Assembly: GCF_011758655.1 (NCBI RefSeq)
Contig: NZ_JAAMPA010000001.1
Location: 2,666,001-2,730,000 of the forward strand
Reading direction: 5' to 3'
From: Modestobacter marinus
GTDB lineage: Bacteria > Actinomycetota > Actinomycetes > Mycobacteriales > Geodermatophilaceae
DNA: 64,000 nucleotides
The position numbers and the translations under genes are program-made. Shown here piece by piece: positions 1 through 15,195 of this stretch. Position 1 is the first letter of the stretch. The number at the start of each line of letters is the position of its first letter. A model generated the notes under the pieces. The model was not told where the DNA came from and did not search any database. It saw only the letters and a list, made by a program, of their open reading frames with translations.

Positions 1-1
1 C

Positions 2-280
2 GCCCGTTTCGAGGAGCGGTTCAAGGGCCGGGCCGGTGCGGTGGAGACCACCCCCGGGTTCGAGTGGTTCGAGCTGCTGCGCCCGGTCGCGGGCACCGAC
101 TCCTACCTCGTCTACACGCGGTGGACCAGCCAGGAGGCCTACGAGGCCTGGCAGACCAGCCAGGACTTCGACCGCGCGCACGACGGCGGCGGCGACACCC
201 TGGCCCCCGCCGCCGAGCGCTCGCAGCAGCACGTGTGGAGCTACGAGGTCGTCGAGTCCGCGGCCCCGAAGGGCAGCTGA
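2..280 (+). CDS. Antibiotic biosynthesis monooxygenase (ABM)-fold protein, 5' end missing
   Basis: The reading frame is open from the left edge of the window and stops at 278-280, so the N-terminus lies outside. The visible 92 residues include FEERFKGRAGAVE, then a helix/strand pattern with FEWFELLRPV and YLVYTRWTSQEAYEAW, which is the usual layout of ABM-domain proteins of about 100 residues (a dimeric ferredoxin-like fold found in haem-degrading IsdG-like enzymes and small quinone or polyketide monooxygenases). Nothing in the visible part shows which substrate is used, and many such proteins in actinobacteria are uncharacterised. It is followed by a 196-base gap before ilvE, so it is probably a separate transcript. 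Confidence 0.8.
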   Translation, partial: ARFEERFKGRAGAVETTPGFEWFELLRPVAGTDSYLVYTRWTSQEAYEAWQTSQDFDRAHDGGGDTLAPAAERSQQHVWSYEVVESAAPKGS

Positions 281-476
281 GCCGCAGGCCCGTGCCGTCG
301 TCGACACCGAGCCGGACGACGACGGCCGGCCCTCCGGTCGGTCCGATCGCACCAGGTGGCCGGCGGGCGGTCGTCCCGCCGCACGTGCCCCGGGCCCGGA
401 GGGCCGGGCTAGGGTGACCGGGCGGGCCGGGCAACCGCCGGGCACGCTCCAGCACGAGCACCAGCAGGTGGGAGCC

Positions 477-1628
477 ATGACCGACACGCTCGCCGACAGC
501 CGTACCTCTCCCCGGGTCTTCACCGAGGGCGTGCCGCTGGTCGTGGAGGACGTGCCGCGCCGGCCCGCCGCCGAACGCGCCGCGATCCTCGCGGACCCAG
601 GCTTCGGCCGGCACTTCACCGACTCGATGGTCGTGGCCCGGTACCGCGCGGGTGAGGGCTGGGTCGACGCCCGGCTGACCGGCTACGGGCCCCTGCAGCT
701 GGACCCCAGCACCGCCACCCTCCACTACGCGCAGTCGATCTTCGAGGGCCTCAAGGCCTACGCCCAGCCCGACGGCAGCGTCGCGACCTTCCGGCCGGAG
801 TCCAACGCCGCCCGGTTCGCCCGCAGCGCCGCCCGGCTGGCCATGCCGGCCGTCCCGCAGGACGCCTTCCTCACCGCCGTCGACGCCCTGGTCGACGCCG
901 ACCGCGAGTGGGTGCCGACCGGCCCCGACCAGACCCTCTACCTCCGGCCGTACATGATGGCCGTCGACCCGTTCCTCGGCGTCCGGCCGGCGAGCGAGTA
1001 CCTGTTCCTGGTGATCGCGAGCCCGGCGGGGGCGTACTTCCCGCGGGGCGTGCAGCCGGTGTCGGTCTTCCTCTCCGAGGACTACATCCGGGCCGCTCCC
1101 GGCGGCACCGGTGACGTCAAGTGCGCCGGGAACTACGCGGCCAGCCTGCTGGCCCAGGAGCAGGCGATCGCTGCCGGCTGCGACCAGGTCGTCTGGCTGG
1201 ACGCGGTGGAGAAGCGCTGGGTCGAGGAGATGGGCGGGATGAACCTGTTCTTCGTCCTCGGTTCAGGCCCCGACGCCGAGCTCGTCACCCCGGAGCTGAC
1301 CGGCACGCTGCTGCCGGGCATGACCCGCGACTCGCTGATCACGGTCGCCCGCGAGCTCGGGCACCGGGTCACCGAGCGCAAGGTCAGCGTCGACGAGTGG
1401 CGGGAAGGTGCGGCCGACGGCTCGATCACCGAGACCTTCGCCTGCGGCACGGCCGCGGTCATCACCCCGGTCGGCGAGGTCAAGGGGCGCACCGGGGACT
1501 TCACGGTCGGCAACGGCGAGCCCGGTCCGCTGACCATGGAGCTGCGCGAGCGGCTGCTCGACATCCAGCACGGCCGGGTGCCCGACACCCACGGCTGGCT
1601 GCACCGCGTCGCGCCCGCGGCCTCCTGA
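477..1628 (+). CDS. ilvE: Branched-chain amino acid aminotransferase
   Basis: Class IV PLP-dependent aminotransferase of 383 residues that interconverts valine, leucine and isoleucine with their 2-oxo acids using glutamate/2-oxoglutarate. The PLP lysine is K215 in TGDVKCAGNYAASLL; other family landmarks are LHYAQSIFEGLKAY (residues 82-95), LYLRPYM and the C-terminal FACGTAAVITPVG. Length matches the actinobacterial family (about 365-385). The ATG at 477 is preceded by a GGTGGGA ribosome-binding site; the frame is open further upstream but that stretch is Arg/Pro-rich and not conserved-looking, so it was not included. It ends 37 bases before ribF. Confidence 0.96.
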   Translation: MTDTLADSRTSPRVFTEGVPLVVEDVPRRPAAERAAILADPGFGRHFTDSMVVARYRAGEGWVDARLTGYGPLQLDPSTATLHYAQSIFEGLKAYAQPDGSVATFRPESNAARFARSAARLAMPAVPQDAFLTAVDALVDADREWVPTGPDQTLYLRPYMMAVDPFLGVRPASEYLFLVIASPAGAYFPRGVQPVSVFLSEDYIRAAPGGTGDVKCAGNYAASLLAQEQAIAAGCDQVVWLDAVEKRWVEEMGGMNLFFVLGSGPDAELVTPELTGTLLPGMTRDSLITVARELGHRVTERKVSVDEWREGAADGSITETFACGTAAVITPVGEVKGRTGDFTVGNGEPGPLTMELRERLLDIQHGRVPDTHGWLHRVAPAAS

Positions 1629-1665
1629 GCACGTCGACCACTCGGTAGCGGGGGAGGGGGACGGC

Positions 1666-2637
1666 GTGCTGCGCTGGCGTGGGCTGGACGCGACTCCGCC
1701 GGACCTGGGGCGCACGGTGGTCACCGTCGGCATGTACGACGGGGTGCACCGCGGCCACCAGCACCTGATCGGGGCGGCGGTCAGCCGGGCCCACGCGGTC
1801 GGACGGCCGGCGCTGCTGCTGACCTTCGACCCGCACCCCTCCGAGGTGGTGCGGCCCGGCTCCCACCCGGCGATCCTGACCTCGGCCGACCGCAAGGCCG
1901 AACTGGTGGCCGCCCTGGGCGTGGACGCGATGTGCGTGCTGCCCTTCACCCCGGAGTTCAGCCGGCTCTCGCCGGGGGAGTTCACCCACACTGTGCTGGT
2001 CGAGCACCTGCACGCCGCCCAGGTGGTGGTCGGGCAGAACTTCACCTACGGGCACAAGGCGGCCGGCACCGTCGAGTCGCTGGCCGCCGAGGGCCGGCGC
2101 TTCGGCTTCAGCGTCGAGGGGGTCGACCTGACCAGCGTCGGCTCGGCGCCCGCCCTGGCCGGCGACGGCGAGGTGACCATCTCCTCCACCTACATCCGGG
2201 CCTGCGTGGCCGCCGGCGACATGGCCTCCGCGGCCCTGGCGCTGGGCCGCCCGCACCGGGTCGACGGGATCGTCGTCCGCGGTGACCGTCGCGGGCGGGA
2301 GCTGGGCTACCCGACCGCCAACGTGGAGAGCCCGGCGCACACCGCGATCCCGGCCGACGGGGTCTACGCCGGCCGGCTGGTGCTGCGGGACCACCGCGGC
2401 GTCAGCCGCAGCACCCACCCGGCCGCCATCTCGGTGGGCAGCAACCCCACCTTCGCCGGGGCCCGGCGCACGGTCGAGGCGCACCTGCTGGACTTCGACG
2501 GCGACCTGTACGGCGAGCACGTCGGCGTGGAGTTCGTCGAGCGGTTGCGCCCGATGGTCAGCTTCGCCGGGGTGCCGGAGCTGCTGGTGGCCATGGGCGA
2601 GGACGTGGCGAGGACCCGCGCCGTCCTCGGGGTCTGA
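1666..2637 (+). CDS. ribF: Bifunctional riboflavin kinase / FAD synthetase
   Basis: Makes FMN from riboflavin and then FAD from FMN in the cytoplasm. The 323-residue protein has the N-terminal FAD-synthetase nucleotidyltransferase domain (VTVGMYDGVHRGHQHLI, an HxGH-type motif near residue 25-30; FDPHPSEVV; ISSTYIR at about 175-180) and the C-terminal riboflavin-kinase barrel (GDRRGRELGYPTAN and VGSNPTF). GTG start at 1666 follows a G-rich Shine-Dalgarno. The ribF-rpsO-pnp order is conserved in mycobacteria and many bacteria. No FMN riboswitch is visible upstream. Confidence 0.96.
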   Translation: MLRWRGLDATPPDLGRTVVTVGMYDGVHRGHQHLIGAAVSRAHAVGRPALLLTFDPHPSEVVRPGSHPAILTSADRKAELVAALGVDAMCVLPFTPEFSRLSPGEFTHTVLVEHLHAAQVVVGQNFTYGHKAAGTVESLAAEGRRFGFSVEGVDLTSVGSAPALAGDGEVTISSTYIRACVAAGDMASAALALGRPHRVDGIVVRGDRRGRELGYPTANVESPAHTAIPADGVYAGRLVLRDHRGVSRSTHPAAISVGSNPTFAGARRTVEAHLLDFDGDLYGEHVGVEFVERLRPMVSFAGVPELLVAMGEDVARTRAVLGV

Positions 2638-2754
2638 CCGGCCGGCGCCGGCCGGTCGCGCTCCCGCGGGCCCGGGTCGAGGGCCTGGTCCGCCGCTCGG
2701 CCCGGCCCGGCCCTGGTGCACCCGTGTAACCTCGACGTCGACGTCGGGTGACCG

Positions 2755-2800
2755 ACGTGTGTGCATGCTGCCCCCGTGACACAGACCGGGGGCCACACGT
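2755..2800 (+). promoter_or_regulatory. Structured 5' leader of rpsO (candidate S15 autoregulatory element)
   Basis: Two exactly complementary 7-bp helices stack into one long hairpin: ACGTGTG (2755-2761) pairs with CACACGT (2794-2800), and GCCCCCG (2770-2776) pairs with CGGGGGC (2787-2793). An 8-base bulge (2762-2769) sits on the 5' side and a 10-base loop at the top. The element ends about ten bases before the GGAGG of rpsO. S15 is known to repress its own mRNA through structured leaders in several phyla, including Actinobacteria; that this particular hairpin does so is inference. Confidence 0.5.
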
Positions 2801-2819
2801 GACCTGCCCTGGAGGCACC

Positions 2820-3089
2820 ATGGCGCTGGAGAGCGCGACGAAGAAGCAGATCATGACCGAGTACGCGACGGTCGAGAACGACACCGGTTCCCCCGAGGTG
2901 CAGGTCGCGATGCTGACCCGACGGATCAGCGACCTGACCGAGCACCTCAAGATGCACAAGCACGACCACCACAGCCGGCGGGGCCTGCTCCTGCTGGTCG
3001 GCCGCCGCCGGCGGCTGCTGAACTACCTGGCGAAGACCGACATCAACCGGTACCGCTCGCTCATCGAGCGGCTCGGCCTGCGCCGCTAG
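2820..3089 (+). CDS. rpsO: 30S ribosomal protein S15
   Basis: Small-subunit protein that binds the three-way junction of 16S rRNA helices 20-22 and helps form bridge B4. The 89-residue length is exactly that of the family, and the conserved [22 protein letters not shown] and [20 protein letters not shown] segments are present. The ATG at 2820 follows the SD CTGGAGGCACC. The gene sits between ribF and pnp as in M. tuberculosis, with a structured leader in front and a perfect 10-bp hairpin behind it. Confidence 0.98.
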   Translation: MALESATKKQIMTEYATVENDTGSPEVQVAMLTRRISDLTEHLKMHKHDHHSRRGLLLLVGRRRRLLNYLAKTDINRYRSLIERLGLRR

Positions 3090-3096
3090 CACGACC

Positions 3097-3133
3097 GAGG
3101 GGACCGCTCCGGCAACACCGGGACGGTCCCCTC
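3097..3133 (+). terminator. Hairpin after rpsO (terminator or mRNA 3'-end/processing structure)
   Basis: GAGGGGACCG (3097-3106) and CGGTCCCCTC (3124-3133) form a perfect 10-bp stem with a 17-base loop, eight bases after the rpsO stop. No U-tract follows, which is common for high-GC actinobacterial terminators. In Escherichia coli the rpsO-pnp junction carries both a terminator and an RNase III site, so partial read-through into pnp is possible. Confidence 0.6.
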
Positions 3134-3315
3134 ACTCGTGCGGCACCCGCCGCACGGGACCACCGGCCCCACGCCGGCCGCCCCGCGAGGGCCGGTCCTC
3201 GGTAGTGGCCCCCGGGACGCAGCGAGCCTGAGCGCAGGAACCGCGAGTGCGCCCCCGAGGGCTTCGATCGAAGACCGGTCGCCCCGGACGCCGTCGGCGC
3301 GACGCCGCGAAGAGG

Positions 3316-3334
3316 ACGTCGCCGTATGCGACGT
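3316..3334 (+). promoter_or_regulatory. Hairpin directly upstream of the pnp Shine-Dalgarno
   Basis: ACGTCGC (3316-3322) and GCGACGT (3328-3334) form a 7-bp perfect stem with loop CGTAT, one base before the purine-rich ribosome-binding site AGGAAGAGG (3336-3344 region) of pnp. A second short hairpin (GTGCGGC/GCCGCAC, 3138-3155) lies earlier in the same 259-base leader. PNPase represses its own translation through leader structures in E. coli; an equivalent role here is inference only. Confidence 0.4.
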
Positions 3335-3348
3335 AGGAAGAGGACACG

Positions 3349-5613
3349 ATGTCCGCACCCACCACAGACCCCATCGACTTCGACGCCGAGGACGGCGTGT
3401 TCACCGCCACCGCGGTGATCGACAACGGGGCCCTGGGTTCCCGCACCGTCACCTTCGAGACCGGCCGCCTCGCCAAGCAGGCCGCCGGCTCCGTCGTCGC
3501 CACCATGGGCGACACCACGCTGCTGTCGGCCACCACGGCCGGCCGTCAGCCCAAGGAGCAGTTCGACTTCTTCCCGCTCACGGTGGACGTCGAGGAGCGG
3601 ATGTACTCCATCGGGAAGATCCCCGGTTCGTTCTTCCGCCGCGAGGGTCGGCCCTCCGAGGACGCCATCCTGACCTGCCGGCTGATCGACCGCCCGCTGC
3701 GGCCGACCTTCGCCAAGGGCCTGCGCAACGAGGTCCAGGTCGTCATCACCGTCCTGTCGCTGGACCCCGACCACGTCTACGACGTGCTCGCGATCAACGC
3801 CGCGTCGGCCTCCACCCAGCTCTCCGGCCTGCCGTTCTCCGGCCCGATCGGTGGCACCCGGGTGGCGCTGATCAACGGCCAGTGGGTCGGCTTCCCGACG
3901 CACGCCGAGCTCGAGGACGCCGTCTTCGACATGGTCGTGGCCGGCCGGGTCCTGCCCGACGGCGACGTCGCGATCATGATGGTCGAGGCCGAGGCCACCG
4001 AGAAGACCATCGAGCTGGTCGCCGGTGGCGCCACCGCCCCGACCGAGGAGGTCGTGGCCCAGGGCCTCGAGGCCGCCAAGCCGTTCATCAAGGCGCTGTG
4101 CCAGGCGCAGTCCGCGCTGGCCGGCAAGGCCGCCAAGCCGGAGGCGCACTTCCCGCGCTTCCTGGACTACCAGGACGACGTCTACGCCGCCGTCGAGGCC
4201 CAGGCCGCCGAGAAGCTGGCCGTGGCCCAGGCCATCGCCGGCAAGCAGGAGCGCGAGGAGGCCACCGACGCGCTCAAGGACGAGGTCAAGGCCGCCCTGG
4301 CCGGGCAGTTCGAGGGCCGCGAGAAGGAGATCTCCGGGGCCTTCCGCGCGGTGACCAAGAAGGTCGTCCGCCAGCGCATCCTGCGCGACAAGATCCGCAT
4401 CGACGGCCGTGGCCTCACCGACATCCGGCCGCTGTCGGCCGAGGTCGAGGTGCTCCCGCGGGTGCACGGCTCGGCGCTGTTCGAGCGTGGCGAGACCCAG
4501 ATCATGGGCGTCACGACGCTGAACATGCTCCGCATGGAGCAGCAGCTGGACACGCTGAACCCGATCACCCGCAAGCGCTACATGCACAACTACAACTTCC
4601 CGCCGTACTCCACCGGTGAGACCGGCCGGGTGGGCTCGCCCAAGCGCCGCGAGATCGGCCACGGCGCGCTGGCCGAGCGGGCGCTGCTGCCGGTGCTGCC
4701 GGACCGCGAGGAGTTCCCCTACGCGATCCGTCAGGTCTCCGAGGCCCTCGGCTCCAACGGCTCCACCTCGATGGGCTCGGTCTGCGCCTCGACGCTGGCC
4801 CTGCTCAACGCCGGTGTCCCGCTGAAGGCCGCCGTCGCCGGCATCGCCATGGGCCTGGTCTCCGACGAGGTCGACGGCAAGACCGAGTACGTCGCGCTGA
4901 CCGACATCCTCGGCGCCGAGGACGCCTTCGGTGACATGGACTTCAAGGTCGCCGGCACCAAGGACTTCGTGACGGCCCTCCAGCTGGACACGAAGCTCGA
5001 CGGCATCCCCTCCGACGTCCTCGCCGGTGCGCTGACCCAGGCCCGCGCGGCCCGGCTGCACATCCTCGACGTCATGCTCGAGGCGATCGACGGCCCCGAC
5101 GAGATGAGCGCCTACGCCCCGCGGGTGACCACGGTGCGCATCCCGGTCGACAAGATCGGTGCGGTCATCGGCCCCAAGGGCCAGATGATCAACGCGATCC
5201 AGGACGAGACCGGCGCCGACATCACCATCGAGGACGACGGCACGATCTACGTCGGCGCCTCCGACGGCCCCTCGGCCCAGGCCGCGGTCGACCGGATCAA
5301 CGCGATCGCCAACCCGACGCTGCCCAAGGTCGGCGAGCGGTTCCTCGGCACCGTGGTGAAGACGACCGCCTTCGGCGCCTTCGTCTCGCTGCTGCCCGGC
5401 CGCGACGGGCTGGTGCACATCAGCAAGCTCGGCAACGGCAAGCGCATCGCCAAGGTCGAGGACGTCGCGAACGTCGGCGACAAGCTGCAGGTCGAGATCA
5501 CCGACATCGACGCCCGCGGCAAGATCAGCCTGGTGCCGGTCGTCGAGGGTGACGCCGCCGCTGCCGGTGACGCAGCTCCGGCTGACGAGACCGCCGCCCC
5601 CGCGGAGGCGTGA
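3349..5613 (+). CDS. pnp: Polynucleotide phosphorylase (guanosine pentaphosphate synthetase I type)
   Basis: 3'-5' phosphorolytic exoribonuclease, trimeric, central to mRNA decay; actinobacterial enzymes can also make (p)ppGpp. The 754 residues show the N-terminal RNase PH-like domain, an all-helical linker, the catalytic second RNase PH domain ([22 protein letters not shown] and the [24 protein letters not shown] segment), a KH domain with [15 protein letters not shown], and an S1 domain ([26 protein letters not shown]). The C-terminal tail is Ala/Glu-rich. ATG 3349 has an AGGAAGAGG SD. Its stop overlaps the GTG start of the next gene, indicating translational coupling with the M16 peptidase. 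Confidence 0.98.
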   Translation: MSAPTTDPIDFDAEDGVFTATAVIDNGALGSRTVTFETGRLAKQAAGSVVATMGDTTLLSATTAGRQPKEQFDFFPLTVDVEERMYSIGKIPGSFFRREGRPSEDAILTCRLIDRPLRPTFAKGLRNEVQVVITVLSLDPDHVYDVLAINAASASTQLSGLPFSGPIGGTRVALINGQWVGFPTHAELEDAVFDMVVAGRVLPDGDVAIMMVEAEATEKTIELVAGGATAPTEEVVAQGLEAAKPFIKALCQAQSALAGKAAKPEAHFPRFLDYQDDVYAAVEAQAAEKLAVAQAIAGKQEREEATDALKDEVKAALAGQFEGREKEISGAFRAVTKKVVRQRILRDKIRIDGRGLTDIRPLSAEVEVLPRVHGSALFERGETQIMGVTTLNMLRMEQQLDTLNPITRKRYMHNYNFPPYSTGETGRVGSPKRREIGHGALAERALLPVLPDREEFPYAIRQVSEALGSNGSTSMGSVCASTLALLNAGVPLKAAVAGIAMGLVSDEVDGKTEYVALTDILGAEDAFGDMDFKVAGTKDFVTALQLDTKLDGIPSDVLAGALTQARAARLHILDVMLEAIDGPDEMSAYAPRVTTVRIPVDKIGAVIGPKGQMINAIQDETGADITIEDDGTIYVGASDGPSAQAAVDRINAIANPTLPKVGERFLGTVVKTTAFGAFVSLLPGRDGLVHISKLGNGKRIAKVEDVANVGDKLQVEITDIDARGKISLVPVVEGDAAAAGDAAPADETAAPAEA

Positions 5614-7007
5614 TCACGAGTACCGACCTGACCGGGGCCGGGGCGGGCGCTGCGGCGTCCGTCCCGGCCCCGGCCGGTGCAGGGACGGGCCGGGTGGGCG
5701 AGACGGTGGTGCTCGACGTCGACGAGGTCGGCGGTCGGGTGGAGCGGACAGAGCTGCCCGGCGGGCTGCGGGTGCTGACCGAGACGATGCCCGGGGTGCT
5801 GTCGGCGACGCTGGGCATCTGGGTCGGCGTCGGGTCCCGGGACGAGAGCCCGGAGCTGGGTGGCTCCTCGCACTTCCTCGAGCACCTGCTGTTCAAGGGC
5901 ACCCGGAGCCGGACGGCGCTGGAGATCGCCACGGCGATGGACGCCGTCGGCGGTGAGATGAACGCCTTCACCGCCAAGGAGCACACCTGCTACTACGCGA
6001 ACGTGCTCGCCAGCGACCTCCCGCTCGCGGTGACGCTGCTCGGCGACCTGGTCACCGAGGCCCTCAACACCGCCCCGGACCTGGAGTCCGAGCGCACGGT
6101 GGTGCTCGAGGAGATCGCGATGCGCGACGACGAGCCCGCCGACGCCGTGCACGACCTGTACGCCGAGACCCTGTTCGGCGACACCTCCCTGGGGCGGTCG
6201 GTGCTGGGCACCGTCGAGTCGATCGAGTCCCTGACCCGGGACGACGTCGACGGCTGGTACCGGGACCGCTACGCCGTCCCCTCGATCGTCATCTCGGCGG
6301 CCGGGCGGGTCGACCACCAGCAGGTGGTCGACCTCGTCACGACGGCCTTCGGTGACCGGTTGGGCGGGGGAGCGCGGCCGGAGCCGCTGCGGCTGGGGTC
6401 CGACGTCGTCCTGGGCGGGCCGGCCCGGCCGACCGGGCTGATCCACCGGCGCACGGAGCAGACCCACCTGCTGCTGGGCAGCCTGGGGATGGGCCGGCTG
6501 GACGAGCGGCGCTACGCCGGCGCGGTGCTGGACGCGGCGGTGGGCGGCGGGATGAGCTCCCGGCTGTTCCAGGAGATCCGGGAGAAGCGGGGCCTGGTCT
6601 ACAGCGTGGGCTCCTCGCTGACCCACTACGCCGGAGCCGGCAGCTTCTCGGTCTACGCCGGCTGCTCGCCCAAGCGCGTCCCCGAGGTCCTCCGGCTGAT
6701 CCGGGCCTCGCTCGCCGAGGTCGCGGCGGAGGGGCTGACCACCGAGGAGGTGGTACGGGCGCGCGGCCAGCTCAAGGGCGGCCTGGTCCTGGGGTTGGAG
6801 GACACCGGCTCCCGGATGAGCCGGCTGGGCAAGAGCGAGCTCTCGTACGGCGAGTACCTCCCGGTGCGCACCGTCCTGGACCGGCTCGAGGCCGTGCAGG
6901 AGGACCAGGTGCGCGCGGTCGCCGCCGACCTGTTCACCCGGCCGACCTGCCTGGCCGTCGTCGGCCCCTACCGGGAGCGCGACCTCGACCGGCTGCTCGC
7001 CGCCTGA
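5610..7007 (+). CDS. M16 (pitrilysin) family zinc metallopeptidase
   Basis: 465-residue protein with the inverted zinc motif HxxEH (H88, E91, H92 in [13 protein letters not shown]), the third ligand region around [16 protein letters not shown], and the C-terminal M16 domain motif [19 protein letters not shown]. It matches the processing-peptidase-like M16B subgroup encoded next to pnp in most actinobacteria (PepR in M. tuberculosis). The natural substrate is not known for this group. Start is GTG 5610, overlapping the pnp stop by four bases. The first 35 residues are Ala/Gly-rich and may be dispensable. Confidence 0.93.
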   Translation: MITSTDLTGAGAGAAASVPAPAGAGTGRVGETVVLDVDEVGGRVERTELPGGLRVLTETMPGVLSATLGIWVGVGSRDESPELGGSSHFLEHLLFKGTRSRTALEIATAMDAVGGEMNAFTAKEHTCYYANVLASDLPLAVTLLGDLVTEALNTAPDLESERTVVLEEIAMRDDEPADAVHDLYAETLFGDTSLGRSVLGTVESIESLTRDDVDGWYRDRYAVPSIVISAAGRVDHQQVVDLVTTAFGDRLGGGARPEPLRLGSDVVLGGPARPTGLIHRRTEQTHLLLGSLGMGRLDERRYAGAVLDAAVGGGMSSRLFQEIREKRGLVYSVGSSLTHYAGAGSFSVYAGCSPKRVPEVLRLIRASLAEVAAEGLTTEEVVRARGQLKGGLVLGLEDTGSRMSRLGKSELSYGEYLPVRTVLDRLEAVQEDQVRAVAADLFTRPTCLAVVGPYRERDLDRLLAA

Positions 7008-8252
<1,245 letters not shown>

Positions 8253-8402
8253 GGCTCCTGGGGCGCCGTTCAACTCCTTTTCGAAGCCGCAGAAGGTGAC
8301 CTGCCTCGCAATCGGAGGCCAGGCGGTCGGCGCTGACCTGGGCTTTCTCCCGGGCGAGGTGCTCGGAGAGCCCATCCGGGGCGCTTCGGGCCCCACAGCG
8401 GT

Positions 8403-8431
8403 TTGACGGCGCCCCGGACGGCACGTAAGTT
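8403..8431 (+). promoter_or_regulatory. rrn promoter P1
   Basis: TTGACG (8403-8408), a 17-base spacer and TAAGTT (8426-8431) fit a housekeeping sigma-70-type promoter about 290 bases upstream of mature 16S. It is the best -35/-10 pair in the 470-base gap between dapB and 16S. Confidence 0.65.
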
Positions 8432-8494
8432 CTTCTTTGCGCCGAGCGAGACCGGGTCGAAAGAGCCGGGAGCCGCGAGGTCAGACCCCCGGGT

Positions 8495-8523
8495 GTGACA
8501 GCGAGCCGTGCACGGCGTACAGT
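8495..8523 (+). promoter_or_regulatory. rrn promoter P2
   Basis: GTGACA (8495-8500), again a 17-base spacer, and TACAGT (8518-8523). It lies 92 bases downstream of P1. Tandem promoters are usual for actinobacterial rrn operons. Confidence 0.55.
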
Positions 8524-8583
8524 CGGACAAGCCGCCTCGAACGAGGGCCAAGAAATTGGTCGGGTTTCGTGCGCGTCCGCTCC

Positions 8584-8600
8584 TTGAGAACTCAACAGCG
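8584..8600 (+). promoter_or_regulatory. boxA-type antitermination site in the 16S leader
   Basis: TTGAGAACTCAACAGCG matches the TTGAGAACTnnAnAGnG element found in the leaders of mycobacterial and other actinobacterial rrn operons, where it recruits the Nus antitermination complex. A second copy occurs in the 16S-23S spacer at 10603. Confidence 0.7.
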
Positions 8601-8722
8601 TGCCGAAAGTCAGTGCCAAGTATCAATACCCCCATTCGGCATCCCTTTTTGTGGGTGTCGTTGGGGTTCCTTTGGTTGATTGAACGAGAGTGCCAACTCT
8701 TGGTCTCAGCTGCGATCAAATC

Positions 8723-13868
<5,146 letters not shown>

Positions 13869-14009
13869 TACTCATCCAGCCCATTAGCAAGATGAATGCC
13901 GCGTCCACTGTGCAGCTCTGAAGGTACGGAACCCCGTGTTCCAGCCCCTTCAGCACCCAGCTCCGCCCTCACCGGCGGATGAACGGGTGCGGGGTACATC
14001 TTCACAGTG

Positions 14010-14126
14010 TTACGGCGGTCATGGCGAAAGGGAAACGCCCGGTCTCATTCCGAACCCGGAAGCTAAGCCTTTCAGCGCCGATGGTACTGCCCGGGGGACC
14101 GGGTGGGAGAGTAGGACGCCGCCGGA
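14010..14126 (+). rRNA. rrf: 5S ribosomal RNA
   Basis: About 117 bases, beginning TTACGGCGGTCATGGCG and ending GTAGGACGCCGCCGGAC, whose ends pair to form helix I. The conserved CCCGGTCTCATTCCGAACCCGG loop region lies in the middle. It follows 23S by 141 bases. Confidence 0.96.
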
Positions 14127-14139
14127 CATAACTCCCAGG

Positions 14140-14169
14140 ACGGGGTCACAGCTACGGCTGTGACCCCGT
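14140..14169 (+). terminator. rrn operon terminator
   Basis: ACGGGGTCACAGC (14140-14152) pairs perfectly with GCTGTGACCCCGT (14157-14169) around a TACG tetraloop, a 13-bp stem 14 bases after 5S. It is a textbook strong intrinsic terminator apart from a very short T-run. Confidence 0.9.
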
Positions 14170-14297
14170 TCCTGCATTTCTGGGGGTACTCGTGGCAAGT
14201 GCCGGGCGCGGTCGCCTGGTGTGTCAGCCCCGTGTCGTCCGGGCGCCGCGACGTCGGGGCCCGGGTCGAGTCGGCCGTCGGCGATGTGCGTGCCGAG

Positions 14298-14600
14298 CTG
14301 GAACTTCCCCCGCGTCACGTGACGCAACTGGTCAATGGCGGGCGCTCGGTCGGCGTGGTGCCGGGACCGACGTGCCCGTCGATGCACCGCGTCACCTGTC
14401 AGCGGCGGCGTCTGCCGGCCACGTTGGGGCCGGCGTTCCCGTCGAGCCACCGGCTCCATTGGCCGACGGCGGCGTTCAGCCGGTGTGGTGCTGGGACCGA
14501 TGTTCCCGGGCAGTCTCCGGGTCACCTGCTCAACGGCGGCGATCCGCCGGCGCGGTGCTGGCCCCGACGTTCTCGTCGAGCCACCGGTTCAGCGGGGCGA
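14298..14600. repeat. Degenerate 63-67-bp tandem repeat, about five units
   Basis: Units begin at 14298, 14361, 14424, 14491 and 14558 (last one partial). Each starts close to CTGGGACCGACGTTCCCG, continues with GTCGAGCCACCGG and CACCTGCTCAACGGCGG, and ends in a GGTGTGGTG-like block; spacing is 63, 63, 67 and 67. The last unit lies inside the 3' end of the minus-strand DUF2461 gene, where it encodes the LNRWLDENVG tail, and the gene's stop codon lies in the unit starting 14491. The stretch 14170-14297 before the array shows nothing recognisable. Confidence 0.7.
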
Positions 14601-15195
14601 AGGCGCGCCAGGCCGTGCGGACGCGGTCCAGCGCAGCAGCGGTGTGCAGCCAGTCCGTCGGCGTCCACTGCTGTGAGCCGTGCAGGGACTTGTGCCGGAG
14701 CAGCTCGATCCGCGGATGGTCGGCCGGCCATCCGCGCGGCGTCCGGATCAGGCGGTCGCCCTCGACCTCATGGCCCACATCGCGCAACGCGCGGACCACC
14801 GCCGCCAGCCGATCGCCCTGGAGGTCGTCACCGACTGCGCGGCGGTACCGGTCCACCTGGTCGCGCGCCAGACGCCAGGCGCCACCGGCGACGAGCAGAC
14901 CGTCGGCGGACACCTGCACGTAGACCGAGCCCAGTCCGGTGCCGTCCTGGTGGAGGACGGCACCCTGGTGGGTCTTGTACGGCGTCTTGTCCGTGCTGAA
15001 GCGCACGTCCCGGTACGGACGAAAGAGCTTGGGCGTGCCGAACTCCGGCGCGAGCTCGTCGACGAGCGCCTGGAGCGGCGCCCGCACGTGGTCGTCGTAG
15101 CTCGCCCGGTGCGCCGTCCAGTAGGTCTTGCTGTTGTCTGCCTCCAGGCCCTCGTAGAAGACGAGGGCCTCGTCGGGGAAGCCGGAGAACGTCAC
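14530..15195 (-). CDS. DUF2461 domain-containing protein
   Basis: 221-residue protein that fits DUF2461 over its whole length: an N-terminal FSGFPDEALVFYEGLEADNSKTYW segment, PKLFRPYRDVRFSTDKTPYKTHQGA in the centre (residues about 60-85) and a C-terminal LNRWLDENVG. The family is widespread, cytoplasmic and of unknown biochemical function. Start is GTG at 15195, which overlaps the stop of the upstream acetyltransferase gene by three bases, so the two are translationally coupled. The last 25 codons coincide with the degenerate tandem repeat that continues downstream, so the C-terminal STAPADRRR may be repeat-derived. Confidence 0.88.
   Translation of the reverse strand: MTFSGFPDEALVFYEGLEADNSKTYWTAHRASYDDHVRAPLQALVDELAPEFGTPKLFRPYRDVRFSTDKTPYKTHQGAVLHQDGTGLGSVYVQVSADGLLVAGGAWRLARDQVDRYRRAVGDDLQGDRLAAVVRALRDVGHEVEGDRLIRTPRGWPADHPRIELLRHKSLHGSQQWTPTDWLHTAAALDRVRTAWRAFAPLNRWLDENVGASTAPADRRR

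Noticed and set aside
3061..5418. A 785-codon minus-strand frame over pnp
   Set aside because: Low-complexity Gly/Asp/Val/Leu sequence typical of high-GC antisense frames; pnp on the plus strand is complete and conserved.
14160..14999. Plus-strand frames of 110-280 codons over the repeat array and DUF2461
   Set aside because: They are composed of Arg/Ala/Gly runs and read through the repeat; the minus-strand DUF2461 gene is the credible coding sequence.
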